DNA of 36,072 nt from Gemella haemolysans. GTDB lineage: Bacteria; Bacillota; Bacilli; Staphylococcales; Gemellaceae. Below the pieces are notes generated by a model. The model was not told where the DNA came from. It was given only the letters and a program-made list of their open reading frames with translations, and searched no databases. Made by a program: the position numbers and the translations under genes. The stretch is taken from positions 1-36,072 of the forward strand of contig NZ_JAQMFS010000087.1 in NCBI RefSeq assembly GCF_028308085.1. Direction: 5' to 3'. Shown piece after piece: positions 16,498 to 24,424 of this stretch (position 1 is its first letter; every line of letters begins with the position of its first letter).

Positions 16498-17637
16498 ATG
16501 AGTAAAAAAATTATATCAGAAGTATTGCTAGAAGTAGCTAATGCTATAGAAACAGGAAACTTTGGCAAAAAATTAAAAGTTGGTTTAACAACTTTGGGTA
16601 GTGAACATGGCTTTGAAAATTTAGTTCAAGGTGCAATATTAGCTAAAAATCCTATATTCGATATAGTTTTAATAGGTGAAGGACATAAGGACTTCGAATC
16701 ATATGAAGCAAAAGATGAAGAAGAAGCTCATAAAATAATGGAAGACCTATTAGATAGAGGGGAAATAGCATCTTGTGTTACAATGCACTATAACTTTCCT
16801 ATTGGAGTTTCTACAGTAGGTAGGGTTATTACACCTGCTAGGGGGCGTGAAATGCTTCTTGCAACAACTACAGGTACTTCTGCTACTAATAGAGTAGAAG
16901 CTATGGTGAGAAATACATTATACGGTATTGCAACTGCGAAATCACTAGGAATAGAAAATCCTACAGTAGGAATTGCAAACGTAGAAGGTGCAAGACAAGT
17001 TGAAAAAATATTATTAGACCTAAAAGGTAATGGGTACAATTTTGAATTTGCAACATCACAAAGAGCAGATGGTGGATCGGTAATGAGAGGGAATGATTTA
17101 TTGATGGCTACACCGGATGTTATGGTTGTTGATTCATTAACTGGAAACTTGTTTATGAAGGTATTTTCTGCATTTAATACAGGTGGAGATTATGAGGCTA
17201 GTGGCTATGGTTATGGTCCAGGTGTTGGTGAAGATTATGACAGAAGAATATTAATCTTGTCAAGAGCATCAGGGTCACCAGTTGTAGCAAACGCATTGAA
17301 ATATGCTTATGAGATAGCTAAAGGTAAAGTTAATGAAATAGCTAAACTAGAATACAAAAAAGCAAATAATGCCAAATTAGGGGAAATAATTTCAAAATTA
17401 AAAGTTAAAAAAGAAGGGTCAAATACTGAGGAAGTAAAAGTACCTGAGAAAGAAGTAGTAACTTCACAAATATCAGGAGTAGACATATTGGATCTTGAAG
17501 ATGCTACGAAATTATTATGGAAACATGGTATCTATGCAGAAAGTGGAATGGGATGCACAGGACCAATAGTTCTAGTAAATTCTTCTAAAAAACCAAATGC
17601 AAAAGAAATTCTAAAAGAAGCAGGATATATTTCTTAA
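16498..17637 (+). CDS. grdD: Glycine reductase protein C subunit GrdD
   Basis: The 379-residue protein is the alpha subunit of protein C, related to PlsX-type phosphate acyltransferases. It releases the acetyl group to phosphate, giving acetyl phosphate that acetate kinase can use for ATP. The C-terminal ESGMGCTGPIVLV motif holds Cys353, equivalent in position to the reactive Cys of the E. acidaminophilum protein. GGGGTG precedes the ATG and overlaps the end of grdC, so translation is probably coupled. It is the last grd gene; no clear terminator follows at once. Confidence 0.94.
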   Translation: MSKKIISEVLLEVANAIETGNFGKKLKVGLTTLGSEHGFENLVQGAILAKNPIFDIVLIGEGHKDFESYEAKDEEEAHKIMEDLLDRGEIASCVTMHYNFPIGVSTVGRVITPARGREMLLATTTGTSATNRVEAMVRNTLYGIATAKSLGIENPTVGIANVEGARQVEKILLDLKGNGYNFEFATSQRADGGSVMRGNDLLMATPDVMVVDSLTGNLFMKVFSAFNTGGDYEASGYGYGPGVGEDYDRRILILSRASGSPVVANALKYAYEIAKGKVNEIAKLEYKKANNAKLGEIISKLKVKKEGSNTEEVKVPEKEVVTSQISGVDILDLEDATKLLWKHGIYAESGMGCTGPIVLVNSSKKPNAKEILKEAGYIS

Positions 17638-17639
17638 AA

Positions 17640-17995
17640 TATAAAAAAGGGTAAAATTATTATTAATTAAACATTAGAAATAAGAATATAATATAAGTTA
17701 AATATTAATTTAAGTGGGAATAACTTTTAAATGATGTTTATTAGAGAGATTAGGGTTGTTAAATAATTATAATATTAGTAAATATAGTTTTGGATAGTTT
17801 ATTGATACTAAAATAGAGTATTACTAACTCTCTAGAGAGCTATGTGAAGTAATTTAGTGATTGAACAATTATAAGTTCATGATGTTCTAGTTTCTTTAAT
17901 ATGGGAAAGGTTATTCCTACTTTTTAGTTTATTGAAGTATGAGTTTAAAGAAGAGATGAAAAAGTAATTTGAGTGAATAATGGGAGGGGAGATTG
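17640..17995 (+). other. Non-coding region and long leader before the APC permease
   Basis: No gene is seen. A candidate promoter is TTGTTA (17756-17761) and TAAATA (17779-17784) with a 17-base gap, which would give a leader of about 200 bases. Within it, CTCTCTAGAGAG (17828-17839) is a perfect palindrome. GGGAA/TTCC near 17903-17917, followed by ACTTTTTAG, could be a weak terminator. I cannot match the leader to a known riboswitch or T-box. Confidence 0.4.
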
Positions 17996-19366
17996 ATGAG
18001 GATTTTTAGAAAAAAAACATTGGAAACAATACTTCATGGAAGTGATAAAAAAACTTTGAAGCCTACTATGAGAACTTTTGACTTAGTGTTATTAGGAGTA
18101 GGATCTGTAATTGGTTCAGGGATTCTTGTTCTTACAGGAGAAGCGTCTTCTAAGGCTGGTCCATCTGTAGTGTTTTCGTTTTTAATTGCGGGATTAGCCT
18201 GCGGTCTAACTGCCTTATGTTATGCGGAACTATCATCGACAATACCATCAAGCGGTAGCGTTTATACGTATAGCTATATGACCTTAGGTGAAGTAGTAGC
18301 ACACTTGATGGGATGGCTTCTTGGAGGAAGTTATATAATCGCAGGGGCAGCAATTGCGAATGGTTGGTCCAGCTATTTTAAAAATTTATTAGAAGGCTTT
18401 GGGGTCAAAATACCTAGAGAATTTACTAGTTTGCCTTCTGAGGGTGGCTATGGAAATATCTTGGCTATAGTCGTTGTTTTACTGATTATGTTAGTGCTAT
18501 TTAGAGGGACGAGTAGCAGTAAGCTAGTTAATAATTTTATGGTGTCTATTAAAATTATAGTAATTATTCTATTTGTTCTGGTGGGAGTCTTTTATGTGAA
18601 GCCTAATAACTGGACTGATAGCTTCGCTCCGCAAGGTTTATCAGGAGTTATGATAGGAGCCACAACAGTGTTCTTCGCTTATCTTGGATTCGATACTATT
18701 TCAACTTCAGCAGAAGAAGCTATAAATCCACAAAAATCATTGCCGAGATCTATTATAATAACGTTGCTAATCTGCACAGCTTTTTATATTGTTGTTTGTC
18801 TAATTTTAACAGGTATGGTTCCATATTCACAATTAGGAAAAGGAGATGCACTTGCGTATGTATTGGAAGTAGTTGGGCAAGGTAAAATTGCAGGAATAGT
18901 TTCCTTAGGAGCTGTATTAGGACTTTTAGCAGGACCATTAGCTACTATGTATGCTTCAATTAGAATATTATACACTATGAGTAGGGATGGGTTATTACCG
19001 AAAAAACTAAGTGAATTGAATAAGAATGATGTACCAGGTTCAACGACAATAGGAGCAGGTATATTAATGGCTGTGTTAACAGGATTTTTACCGCTAGGTC
19101 AACTAGCTGATCTTGCTAATGTAGCATGGATTATAGCATTTGCGTTGGTTAGCTATTCAACTATCATAATTAGGAAACAATATCCTAATGCCAAACGTGG
19201 TTTTACTATGCCAGGGATGCCATATTTACCGATTATCTCTATACTACTATTTGTAATATTATTATATGGTATACAGTTATCGACATGGTTAATATTCGGT
19301 AGTTGGATTTTAATTGGTTTAGTGATTTACTTTAGTTATTCTATGAAACATAGTTTAGAAAAATAG
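17996..19366 (+). CDS. APC-family amino-acid permease (YfnA/CAT-like)
   Basis: The 456-residue protein has about twelve membrane helices and the APC opening GVGSVIGSGILVLTGEA (helix 1, the unwound substrate-binding segment). It also has the FFAYLGFDTISTSAEEA.NP motif typical of the cationic amino-acid transporter branch and MSRDGLLP in the loop after helix 8. GGGAGGGGA lies six bases before the ATG; a TTG three bases earlier is possible. It follows the grd operon in the same direction, so uptake of a Stickland substrate is a reasonable guess. The sequence does not fix which amino acid. A bidirectional terminator follows. Confidence 0.88.
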   Translation: MRIFRKKTLETILHGSDKKTLKPTMRTFDLVLLGVGSVIGSGILVLTGEASSKAGPSVVFSFLIAGLACGLTALCYAELSSTIPSSGSVYTYSYMTLGEVVAHLMGWLLGGSYIIAGAAIANGWSSYFKNLLEGFGVKIPREFTSLPSEGGYGNILAIVVVLLIMLVLFRGTSSSKLVNNFMVSIKIIVIILFVLVGVFYVKPNNWTDSFAPQGLSGVMIGATTVFFAYLGFDTISTSAEEAINPQKSLPRSIIITLLICTAFYIVVCLILTGMVPYSQLGKGDALAYVLEVVGQGKIAGIVSLGAVLGLLAGPLATMYASIRILYTMSRDGLLPKKLSELNKNDVPGSTTIGAGILMAVLTGFLPLGQLADLANVAWIIAFALVSYSTIIIRKQYPNAKRGFTMPGMPYLPIISILLFVILLYGIQLSTWLIFGSWILIGLVIYFSYSMKHSLEK

Positions 19367-19379
19367 GTTATATGAACAA

Positions 19380-19425
19380 AATAAACCTCTAATATAGGAT
19401 TTTTACCTAATATTAGAGGTTTATT
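19380..19425. terminator. Bidirectional terminator between the APC permease and relP
   Basis: AATAAACCTCTAATAT (19380-19395) pairs with the AATATTAGAGGTTTATT arm ending at 19425, giving a long near-perfect stem with A/T-rich flanks. The two flanking genes converge on it. Confidence 0.88.
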
Positions 19426-19426
19426 C

Positions 19427-20119
19427 TTATAGAAATTGTGAATCATCTTCTATAATTTCTTTAACCTTTTGCATTTGATTGTCTAACTTGGCACTTATTT
19501 CAGCACAGAGTAGTAGGCGTCGTTCGATTTCTTTCTCTTTTTCCTCACTAAGATTTTTCTTGTATCGAAGTTTGTGTTCTAAACTTGCCCAGAAATCCAT
19601 AGCTATAGTTCTAAATTGAACTTCGACAGCAACATGTTCAACTTTATCAGACAAGAAAATAGGTACTTTTACAATAAGGTGGTAGCTTCTATATCCATTT
19701 TCTTTGTAATTCTTAATGTAGTCTTTTTCAGCTATTACAGTTAAATCGTCCTGTTGTTTCAAGGCATCTACAAGCTTATATACATCGTTTTTAAATGAAC
19801 ATATAACACGGACACCAGCAACATCATAAATATTGTTTTTTATTGTGTCTATGTCAAAGGGTAAATTTAACCTTTTTAGTTTATTCATTAAACTAATTGG
19901 TGTTTTTAATCTAGTAGAGACTGATTCGATAGGATTACTCTCACCATGTAATGAAAATTCTTTGTCGAATACATTAAGTTTTGTTTCAATCTCAAGCATA
20001 GCACATTCATAGTGCATAAATAATTCAACATAAGGTTCTAGTTCATTTATTAATAATGAGTTGTCATTTTCCATAGAAAATAATTGATCTGTTAATTTCT
20101 CTATTTGTGTTTTTTTCAT
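19427..20119 (-). CDS. relP: Small alarmone synthetase, RelP/YwaC type
   Basis: The 230-residue protein contains a single (p)ppGpp synthetase domain with no hydrolase, TGS or ACT domain, the layout of small alarmone synthetases. Landmarks are the DVAGVRVICSF segment, NGYRSYHLIVKVP, the substrate motif EVQFRTIAMDFWASLEHKL and a helical C-terminus. The RTIAMDFWASLEH form is closer to RelP/YwaC (SAS2) than to RelQ/YjbM (MNFWATIEH). It transfers pyrophosphate from ATP to GDP or GTP under cell-envelope or other stress. It is a single gene on the minus strand, convergent with the permease. Confidence 0.88.
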   Translation of the reverse strand: MKKTQIEKLTDQLFSMENDNSLLINELEPYVELFMHYECAMLEIETKLNVFDKEFSLHGESNPIESVSTRLKTPISLMNKLKRLNLPFDIDTIKNNIYDVAGVRVICSFKNDVYKLVDALKQQDDLTVIAEKDYIKNYKENGYRSYHLIVKVPIFLSDKVEHVAVEVQFRTIAMDFWASLEHKLRYKKNLSEEKEKEIERRLLLCAEISAKLDNQMQKVKEIIEDDSQFL

Positions 20120-20525
20120 ATGTCTTTTCTCACTTTATTCTTTAATACAATTTTATCATAAATTATATGATTAAAACATAGTTTAAGTAATAAAATAATA
20201 ATTTTTTTGGTTATAGGAGAACTTTTTAAGTGTCATTTTTATTTATTATTATGTTAAGGATAAAGAATCTGTATCATAAATAGAAATGAAAAGAAAATGG
20301 TACAGAAATTTATGTAAACTATGATAATTGCCGATATTATAGGATTTCAAAGATATCTTTTTGAAAACAGTAAGGCTATAAAAATTCACAATTGACCTCA
20401 AAGGCTACGCTATAGGATTTCTAGATTTCCGGGAAATATTAACCGTAGACAGAGGAAATATTTTGAGATAAGATAGTATTATAATGTTTTTATTAAATTA
20501 AGATTATATAGGAATGAGGGATAAC
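20120..20525. other. Divergent intergenic region before nrdD
   Basis: No gene is seen. TATAATG at 20480-20486 is a plausible nrdD -10 box, but no good -35 box lies 17 bases before it. The string TATAGGATTTC occurs twice (about 20338 and 20411), and GGAAATATT occurs twice (about 20432 and 20454). I do not recognise an NrdR box or a known riboswitch. Confidence 0.35.
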
Positions 20526-22709
20526 ATGCGTAATAATAATTTATATTCATACACACAAGCGAAGGTAGATAGTTTAACAAATAATTTATTAGTTATAAAA
20601 AGAGATGGTAGAATAGTTAAATTTGATGCTGAAAAAATTTATAAAGCGATAGAAAAAGCGATTCATTCTGTATTTGGAAAAAATCATAGCGTTAATATTG
20701 ATGGAATTGTTGATAATGTTATTATTGAAATAGGGAACAGATTTAAAGATAATATTAAAATTTATGAACTTCAAAATATTGTTGAACATACGCTACTTAC
20801 TTTGGGAGAAGAAGCAATATATGAAGAGTATGTTAGCTATAGAAGTATGAGAGATATTGAACGTGAACGTAGTCTTGATATTAATGTAGCTATTGAAAAA
20901 CTAGTTAATCGTGATGAAAATGTAGTTAATGAGAATGCCAATAAAGACAGTTTAGTATTTAATACTCATAGAGATTTAACAAGTGGTATTGTGGCAAAAG
21001 CGATAGGTCTTAAAATGTTACCAAAACATGTAGCTAATGCTCACCAAAAAGGAGATATTCACTACCATGATTTAGATTATTCTCCGTATCAACCTTTAAC
21101 AAACTGTTGTTTAATCGATTTTAAAGAAATGCTGACAAAAGGATTTAAAATAGGAAATGCAGATGTAGATAGTCCTAAAAGTATTCAAACAGCAACAGCT
21201 CAAATGGCTCAAATTATTGCTAATGTGGCATCAAGTCAATACGGCGGATGTAGTGCTGATAGAATAGATGAGGTGCTTGCTCCTTTTGCTAAATTAAATT
21301 ATGAGAAAAATTTAAAAATGGCTCAAGAGTGGATTGATGACGAAGAAAAACAAAAAGCTTTTGCAGATAAAAAAACGAAAAAAGATATTTTCGATGCTAT
21401 GCAGTCCTTAGAATATGAAATAAATACTTTATATTCATCACAAGGGCAAACACCATTTACATCTCTAGGTTTTGGCTTAGGTGAGGGATATTTTGAAAAA
21501 GAAATACAAAAAGCAATTCTGCAAGTTAGAATAGATGGGTTAGGAAAAGAAAAAAGAACAGCTATTTTTCCTAAGTTAATTTTTGTTATTAAAGATGGTT
21601 TGAACTTAAAACCAACAGATCCAAACTATGATGTAAAAGAACTTGCATTAGCATGTGCAACTCAAAGAATGTATCCAGATGTTTTGATGTATGATACAAT
21701 TACGAAGATAACAGGAAGCTGTAAAACTCCTATGGGATGTAGATCATTTTTACCTGCGTGGAGAAATGAACAAGGAGAGCTTGTAGAAAGTGGGCGTATG
21801 AACCTTGGCGTAGTAACTTTAAATCTTCCTAGAATAGCACTAGAATCTAAGGGTAGTAAAGAAGAATTCTGGGAAATCTTTAAAGAAAGATTAGCTATTT
21901 GTAAAGATGCACTAGATTACAGAGCAAAACGTTGTGGTGAAGCAAAACCTCAAAATGCACCTATCCTTTATATGCATGGAGCATTTGGGAAACGACTTAA
22001 ACCTGAAGATAGGGTGAAACAACTATTTGATAATAAACGTTCTACACTATCATTAGGGTATATTGGATTATATGAGGTTGCAAGTGTATTTTATGGTGGT
22101 GACTGGGAGAAAAATCCTGAAGCGAAGGAATTTACATTAGACATTATGCGTTATATGAAAGAATGCGTTGATAAGTGGACTGAAGAAGGGGATTATTGGT
22201 ATAGTATTTATTCAACACCTAGTGAATCTCTAACTGATAGATTCTGTCGTATGGATACTGAGAAATTTGGTATAGTTGAAAACATAACTGATAAAGAATA
22301 CTATACTAATTCATATCACTACGATGTTAGAAAGAATCCGACTCCATTTGAAAAACTAGATTTTGAAAAAGATTATCCTTATTACGCTAGTGGTGGATTT
22401 ATCCATTACTGTGAATATCCGGTGCTAAAACAAAATCCTAAGGCACTAGAAGCGGTTTGGGATTTTGCATATGATAAAGTGGGATATCTTGGAACAAATA
22501 CACCTATTGATCGTTGCTATAAATGTGGTTATGAGGGAGAATTTGAACCAACTAAAAAAGGTTTCAAATGTCCTGAGTGTGGAAATAGAGATCCGAAAAG
22601 TTGCGATGTAGTAAAAAGAACATGTGGATACCTAGGGAATCCACAAGCTCGTCCGATGATTAAAGGTCGTCATAAGGAAATTGTAGCAAGGGTTAAACAC
22701 TTAAAATAA
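20526..22709 (+). CDS. nrdD: Anaerobic ribonucleoside-triphosphate reductase NrdD
   Basis: The 727-residue class III enzyme makes deoxyribonucleotides without oxygen through a glycyl radical. It has an N-terminal ATP-cone (VIKRDGRIVKFDAEKIYKAI, about residues 23-42), the core with QGQTPFTSLGFG, a zinc site (C664YKC667 with a second CPEC pair about 18 residues on), and the glycyl-radical motif TCGYLGNP with the probable radical Gly704. I chose the ATG at 20526, five bases after GAGGG; an in-frame ATG at 20514 would add four residues. The activase NrdG, often next to nrdD, is not within this window, so it must lie elsewhere. Confidence 0.95.
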   Translation: MRNNNLYSYTQAKVDSLTNNLLVIKRDGRIVKFDAEKIYKAIEKAIHSVFGKNHSVNIDGIVDNVIIEIGNRFKDNIKIYELQNIVEHTLLTLGEEAIYEEYVSYRSMRDIERERSLDINVAIEKLVNRDENVVNENANKDSLVFNTHRDLTSGIVAKAIGLKMLPKHVANAHQKGDIHYHDLDYSPYQPLTNCCLIDFKEMLTKGFKIGNADVDSPKSIQTATAQMAQIIANVASSQYGGCSADRIDEVLAPFAKLNYEKNLKMAQEWIDDEEKQKAFADKKTKKDIFDAMQSLEYEINTLYSSQGQTPFTSLGFGLGEGYFEKEIQKAILQVRIDGLGKEKRTAIFPKLIFVIKDGLNLKPTDPNYDVKELALACATQRMYPDVLMYDTITKITGSCKTPMGCRSFLPAWRNEQGELVESGRMNLGVVTLNLPRIALESKGSKEEFWEIFKERLAICKDALDYRAKRCGEAKPQNAPILYMHGAFGKRLKPEDRVKQLFDNKRSTLSLGYIGLYEVASVFYGGDWEKNPEAKEFTLDIMRYMKECVDKWTEEGDYWYSIYSTPSESLTDRFCRMDTEKFGIVENITDKEYYTNSYHYDVRKNPTPFEKLDFEKDYPYYASGGFIHYCEYPVLKQNPKALEAVWDFAYDKVGYLGTNTPIDRCYKCGYEGEFEPTKKGFKCPECGNRDPKSCDVVKRTCGYLGNPQARPMIKGRHKEIVARVKHLK

Positions 22710-22724
22710 AAGTAATTATTGATA

Positions 22725-22779
22725 GGGAGTGACTCAAAAATCGTGATTTCTAGAAACAAGATTTTGTCGAGTCACCCCC
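22725..22779. repeat. Dispersed hairpin repeat after nrdD
   Basis: GGGAGTGACTCAAAAATC pairs with GATTTTGTCGAGTCACCCCC around a 17-base loop. The left arm recurs at 90-115 on the opposite strand with two changes. The form is that of a REP/BOX-like intergenic palindrome; no coding capacity. Confidence 0.6.
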
Positions 22780-22784
22780 GGACA

Positions 22785-22837
22785 GTTTATTAGATATCTA
22801 AAAAGCTTTTATAAAGCGTATTTAGATATCAATAAAC
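22785..22837. repeat. Second inverted repeat after nrdD
   Basis: GTTTATTAGATATCTAAA pairs with TTTAGATATCAATAAAC, with one bulged base, around a loop that holds a small AAGCTTTTATAAAGC stem. It lies six bases after the first hairpin, so both may belong to one intergenic element. It could also terminate nrdD. Confidence 0.5.
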
Positions 22838-22960
22838 CACTGCGTCTATGAGTTCTAATATGAACTGTTAAATTTTAGGATTTTTTGGTCAGGTTCTATA
22901 ATTTTAAAAGTTTAAAGAAAATAAAAACCTAAATCTACAAAAATAAAAACCTTTAAATTC

Positions 22961-22989
22961 TTTACATTATTTGATTTTTTTGATAAAAT
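22961..22989 (+). promoter_or_regulatory. Promoter of the 11-mer repeat protein gene
   Basis: TTTACA (22961-22966) and TAAAAT (22984-22989) are exactly 17 bases apart, with start of transcription expected about 25 bases before the ATG. Confidence 0.7.
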
Positions 22990-23022
22990 CAATACTGATA
23001 AGAAATTAGGAGGAATTCAAAC

Positions 23023-23823
23023 ATGGGTAAAATTTTTAAGGGTGCTTTATTAGGAGCGGTGAGTGCGTTAGGAGCTTATTATTATAAAAATCCTAAAGAA
23101 CTAGAAAAACACAAAGAATTACTAAAAGAAAATACTAAAAATGGTATTGAGAAATTAACTGCTATTATTAACGAAAAAACTCAAGAATTAGAAGTTCAAG
23201 CACAAGAAGAAAAAGATGTTGCTAAAGAAAAATTAGAAGAATTAACAGCAGCTGAAGAAACTGAAAAAGTGAAAGAAAACTTTGTACAACTTGGTGCTAA
23301 AGCAGAAGAAGTAAAAGAAGCTGCAGAGCCTGTAGTGGAAAAAGCACAAGAAGTTGCAGAACCAGTAGTAGAAAAAGTACAAGAAGCTGCAGAGCCTGTA
23401 GTGGAAAAAGCACAAGAAGTTGCAGAGCCTGTAGTGGAAAAAGCACAAGAAGTTGTAGAACCAGCAGTAGAAAAAGTACAAGAGGTTGCAGAGCCTGCAG
23501 TAGAAGCGACACAAGAAGCTTCAGAGCCTGTTGCAGAAAAAGTACAAGATGCGGCTGAAGAAGTGAAAGAATATTTTTCACACGCTACTGAGCCTACTTT
23601 TACGAAAGTAAAAGGGTTTACAGAAGAAGCTAAAGAAACAGCAAAAACTCACTATGAAGAAAAAGTAGAACCTACATTTGAACAAATTCACGAAACAGTA
23701 GCTCCTGTAATTGAAAAAGCAGAAGAAGTAAAAGAAGAAGCTGAAGAATTTGTTGAAGAAAAACCAAAAACTACTTTAGACTCGATTGTTTCTTTATTCG
23801 CATCAAAAGAAGGAAGAAAATAA
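23023..23823 (+). CDS. Membrane-anchored protein with 11-residue repeats (YtxH-like)
   Basis: This 266-residue, very acidic protein has one hydrophobic segment near the N-terminus (GALLGAVSALGAYYY, about 7-21), like YtxH-type general stress proteins. Residues 99-175 are seven tandem copies of an 11-residue unit of the form E-(A/V)-A-E-P-V-V-E-K-A-Q, with a degenerate eighth (176-186). Eleven-residue amphipathic repeats are known from LEA-type and right-handed coiled-coil proteins. The rest is Glu/Lys-rich helix. AGGAGG precedes the ATG, and its own promoter and terminator make it a single-gene unit. I do not recognise a specific function; envelope or desiccation/stress protection is inference. 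Confidence 0.75.
   Translation: MGKIFKGALLGAVSALGAYYYKNPKELEKHKELLKENTKNGIEKLTAIINEKTQELEVQAQEEKDVAKEKLEELTAAEETEKVKENFVQLGAKAEEVKEAAEPVVEKAQEVAEPVVEKVQEAAEPVVEKAQEVAEPVVEKAQEVVEPAVEKVQEVAEPAVEATQEASEPVAEKVQDAAEEVKEYFSHATEPTFTKVKGFTEEAKETAKTHYEEKVEPTFEQIHETVAPVIEKAEEVKEEAEEFVEEKPKTTLDSIVSLFASKEGRK
23317..23547 (+). repeat. Seven tandem 33-bp coding repeats
   Basis: The 33-base unit encoding EAAEPVVEKAQ is repeated seven times in frame. Several copies are identical over most of their length, for example those starting with GAAGTTGCAGAGCCTGTAG. Such DNA identity suggests recent copy-number change. Confidence 0.85.
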
Positions 23824-23837
23824 TACAATAATATAAA

Positions 23838-23876
23838 AATACGAGGACTGAGGATTTATCTCAGGCTCGTATTTTT
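23838..23876 (+). terminator. Terminator of the repeat-protein gene
   Basis: AATACGAG pairs with CTCGTATT, with an inner TGAG/CTCA stem, followed by TTTT. Confidence 0.85.
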
Positions 23877-23892
23877 TATGTTAAGAATAAAA

Positions 23893-23974
23893 ACTAGGTA
23901 AATTCATTATTGCTTATCATTCAAAAAGTTAGACGCTATGGTCTAATTTTTTGGTTACGCACAAATTACCTAGT
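23893..23974. terminator. Nested inverted repeat, terminator of the HIT gene
   Basis: An outer stem, ACTAGGTAAATT (23893-23904) with AATTACCTAGT (23964-23974), encloses an inner hairpin, GTTAGAC (23928-23934) with GTCTAAT (23941-23947). Read on the minus strand the inner hairpin is followed by TTTTT, an intrinsic terminator for the leftward HIT/PNP unit. The role of the outer stem is unclear. Confidence 0.65.
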
Positions 23975-23985
23975 CTTTCTTAATA

Positions 23986-24411
23986 TTATAGTCTATCAGC
24001 GATTGCTTTCCTAATTTCTTCAAATTCTGCTGGTTCAACTTTTTGTGGTGGCCATTTAACTTCTAAGTTATCGAAGTTTGTATCTTTATCTTTGTATCTT
24101 GGTACAATGTGGAAGTGTAGGTGGAATACACTTTGTCCAGCATATTCTTCATTGTTTTGAAAGATATTAACACCATCGCATCCATATGCGTCTTTCACAG
24201 CATTAGCGATTTTTGGAAGAACTCGTCCGATATTAGCTGCTGTTTCTGGATCGCAGTCGAATATATTTCTACTATGTTTTTTAGGTATTACTAATGTATG
24301 TCCTTTTGTTATAGGGAATACATCTAAAAAGCTGTATACATATTCATCTTCATAAACTTTGTAACTTGGGATTTCTCCATCAATGATTTTTTCGAAAATA
24401 GTTTTTTCCAT
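23986..24411 (-). CDS. HIT family nucleotide hydrolase (HinT-like)
   Basis: The 141-residue protein has the histidine triad H97-L-H99-F-H101-IVP near the C-terminus, preceded by GQSVFHLHFH, and the N-terminal strand pattern FEKIIDGEIPSYKVYEDE. HIT proteins hydrolyse adenosine phosphoramidates and related nucleotide conjugates in the cytoplasm. TAAAAGGAG lies before its ATG. It starts 13 bases after the purine nucleoside phosphorylase gene and is probably cotranscribed with it. Exact substrate is unknown, as for most bacterial members. Confidence 0.92.
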   Translation of the reverse strand: MEKTIFEKIIDGEIPSYKVYEDEYVYSFLDVFPITKGHTLVIPKKHSRNIFDCDPETAANIGRVLPKIANAVKDAYGCDGVNIFQNNEEYAGQSVFHLHFHIVPRYKDKDTNFDNLEVKWPPQKVEPAEFEEIRKAIADRL

Positions 24412-24424
24412 AATTTTACTCCTT

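Noticed and set aside
17993-17998. TTG at 17993 as the permease start
   Set aside because: The ATG three bases downstream is better spaced from GGGAGGGGA, although the two cannot be told apart with certainty.
20330-20470. Structured-looking stretch before nrdD as a riboswitch
   Set aside because: It shows only short direct repeats; no cobalamin, NrdR-box or other known signature could be matched.
23242-23581. Minus-strand open frames of 90 and 94 residues rich in Leu, Phe and Cys
   Set aside because: They are shadows of the 33-bp repeats in the plus-strand gene; their apparent repeats follow from that gene.
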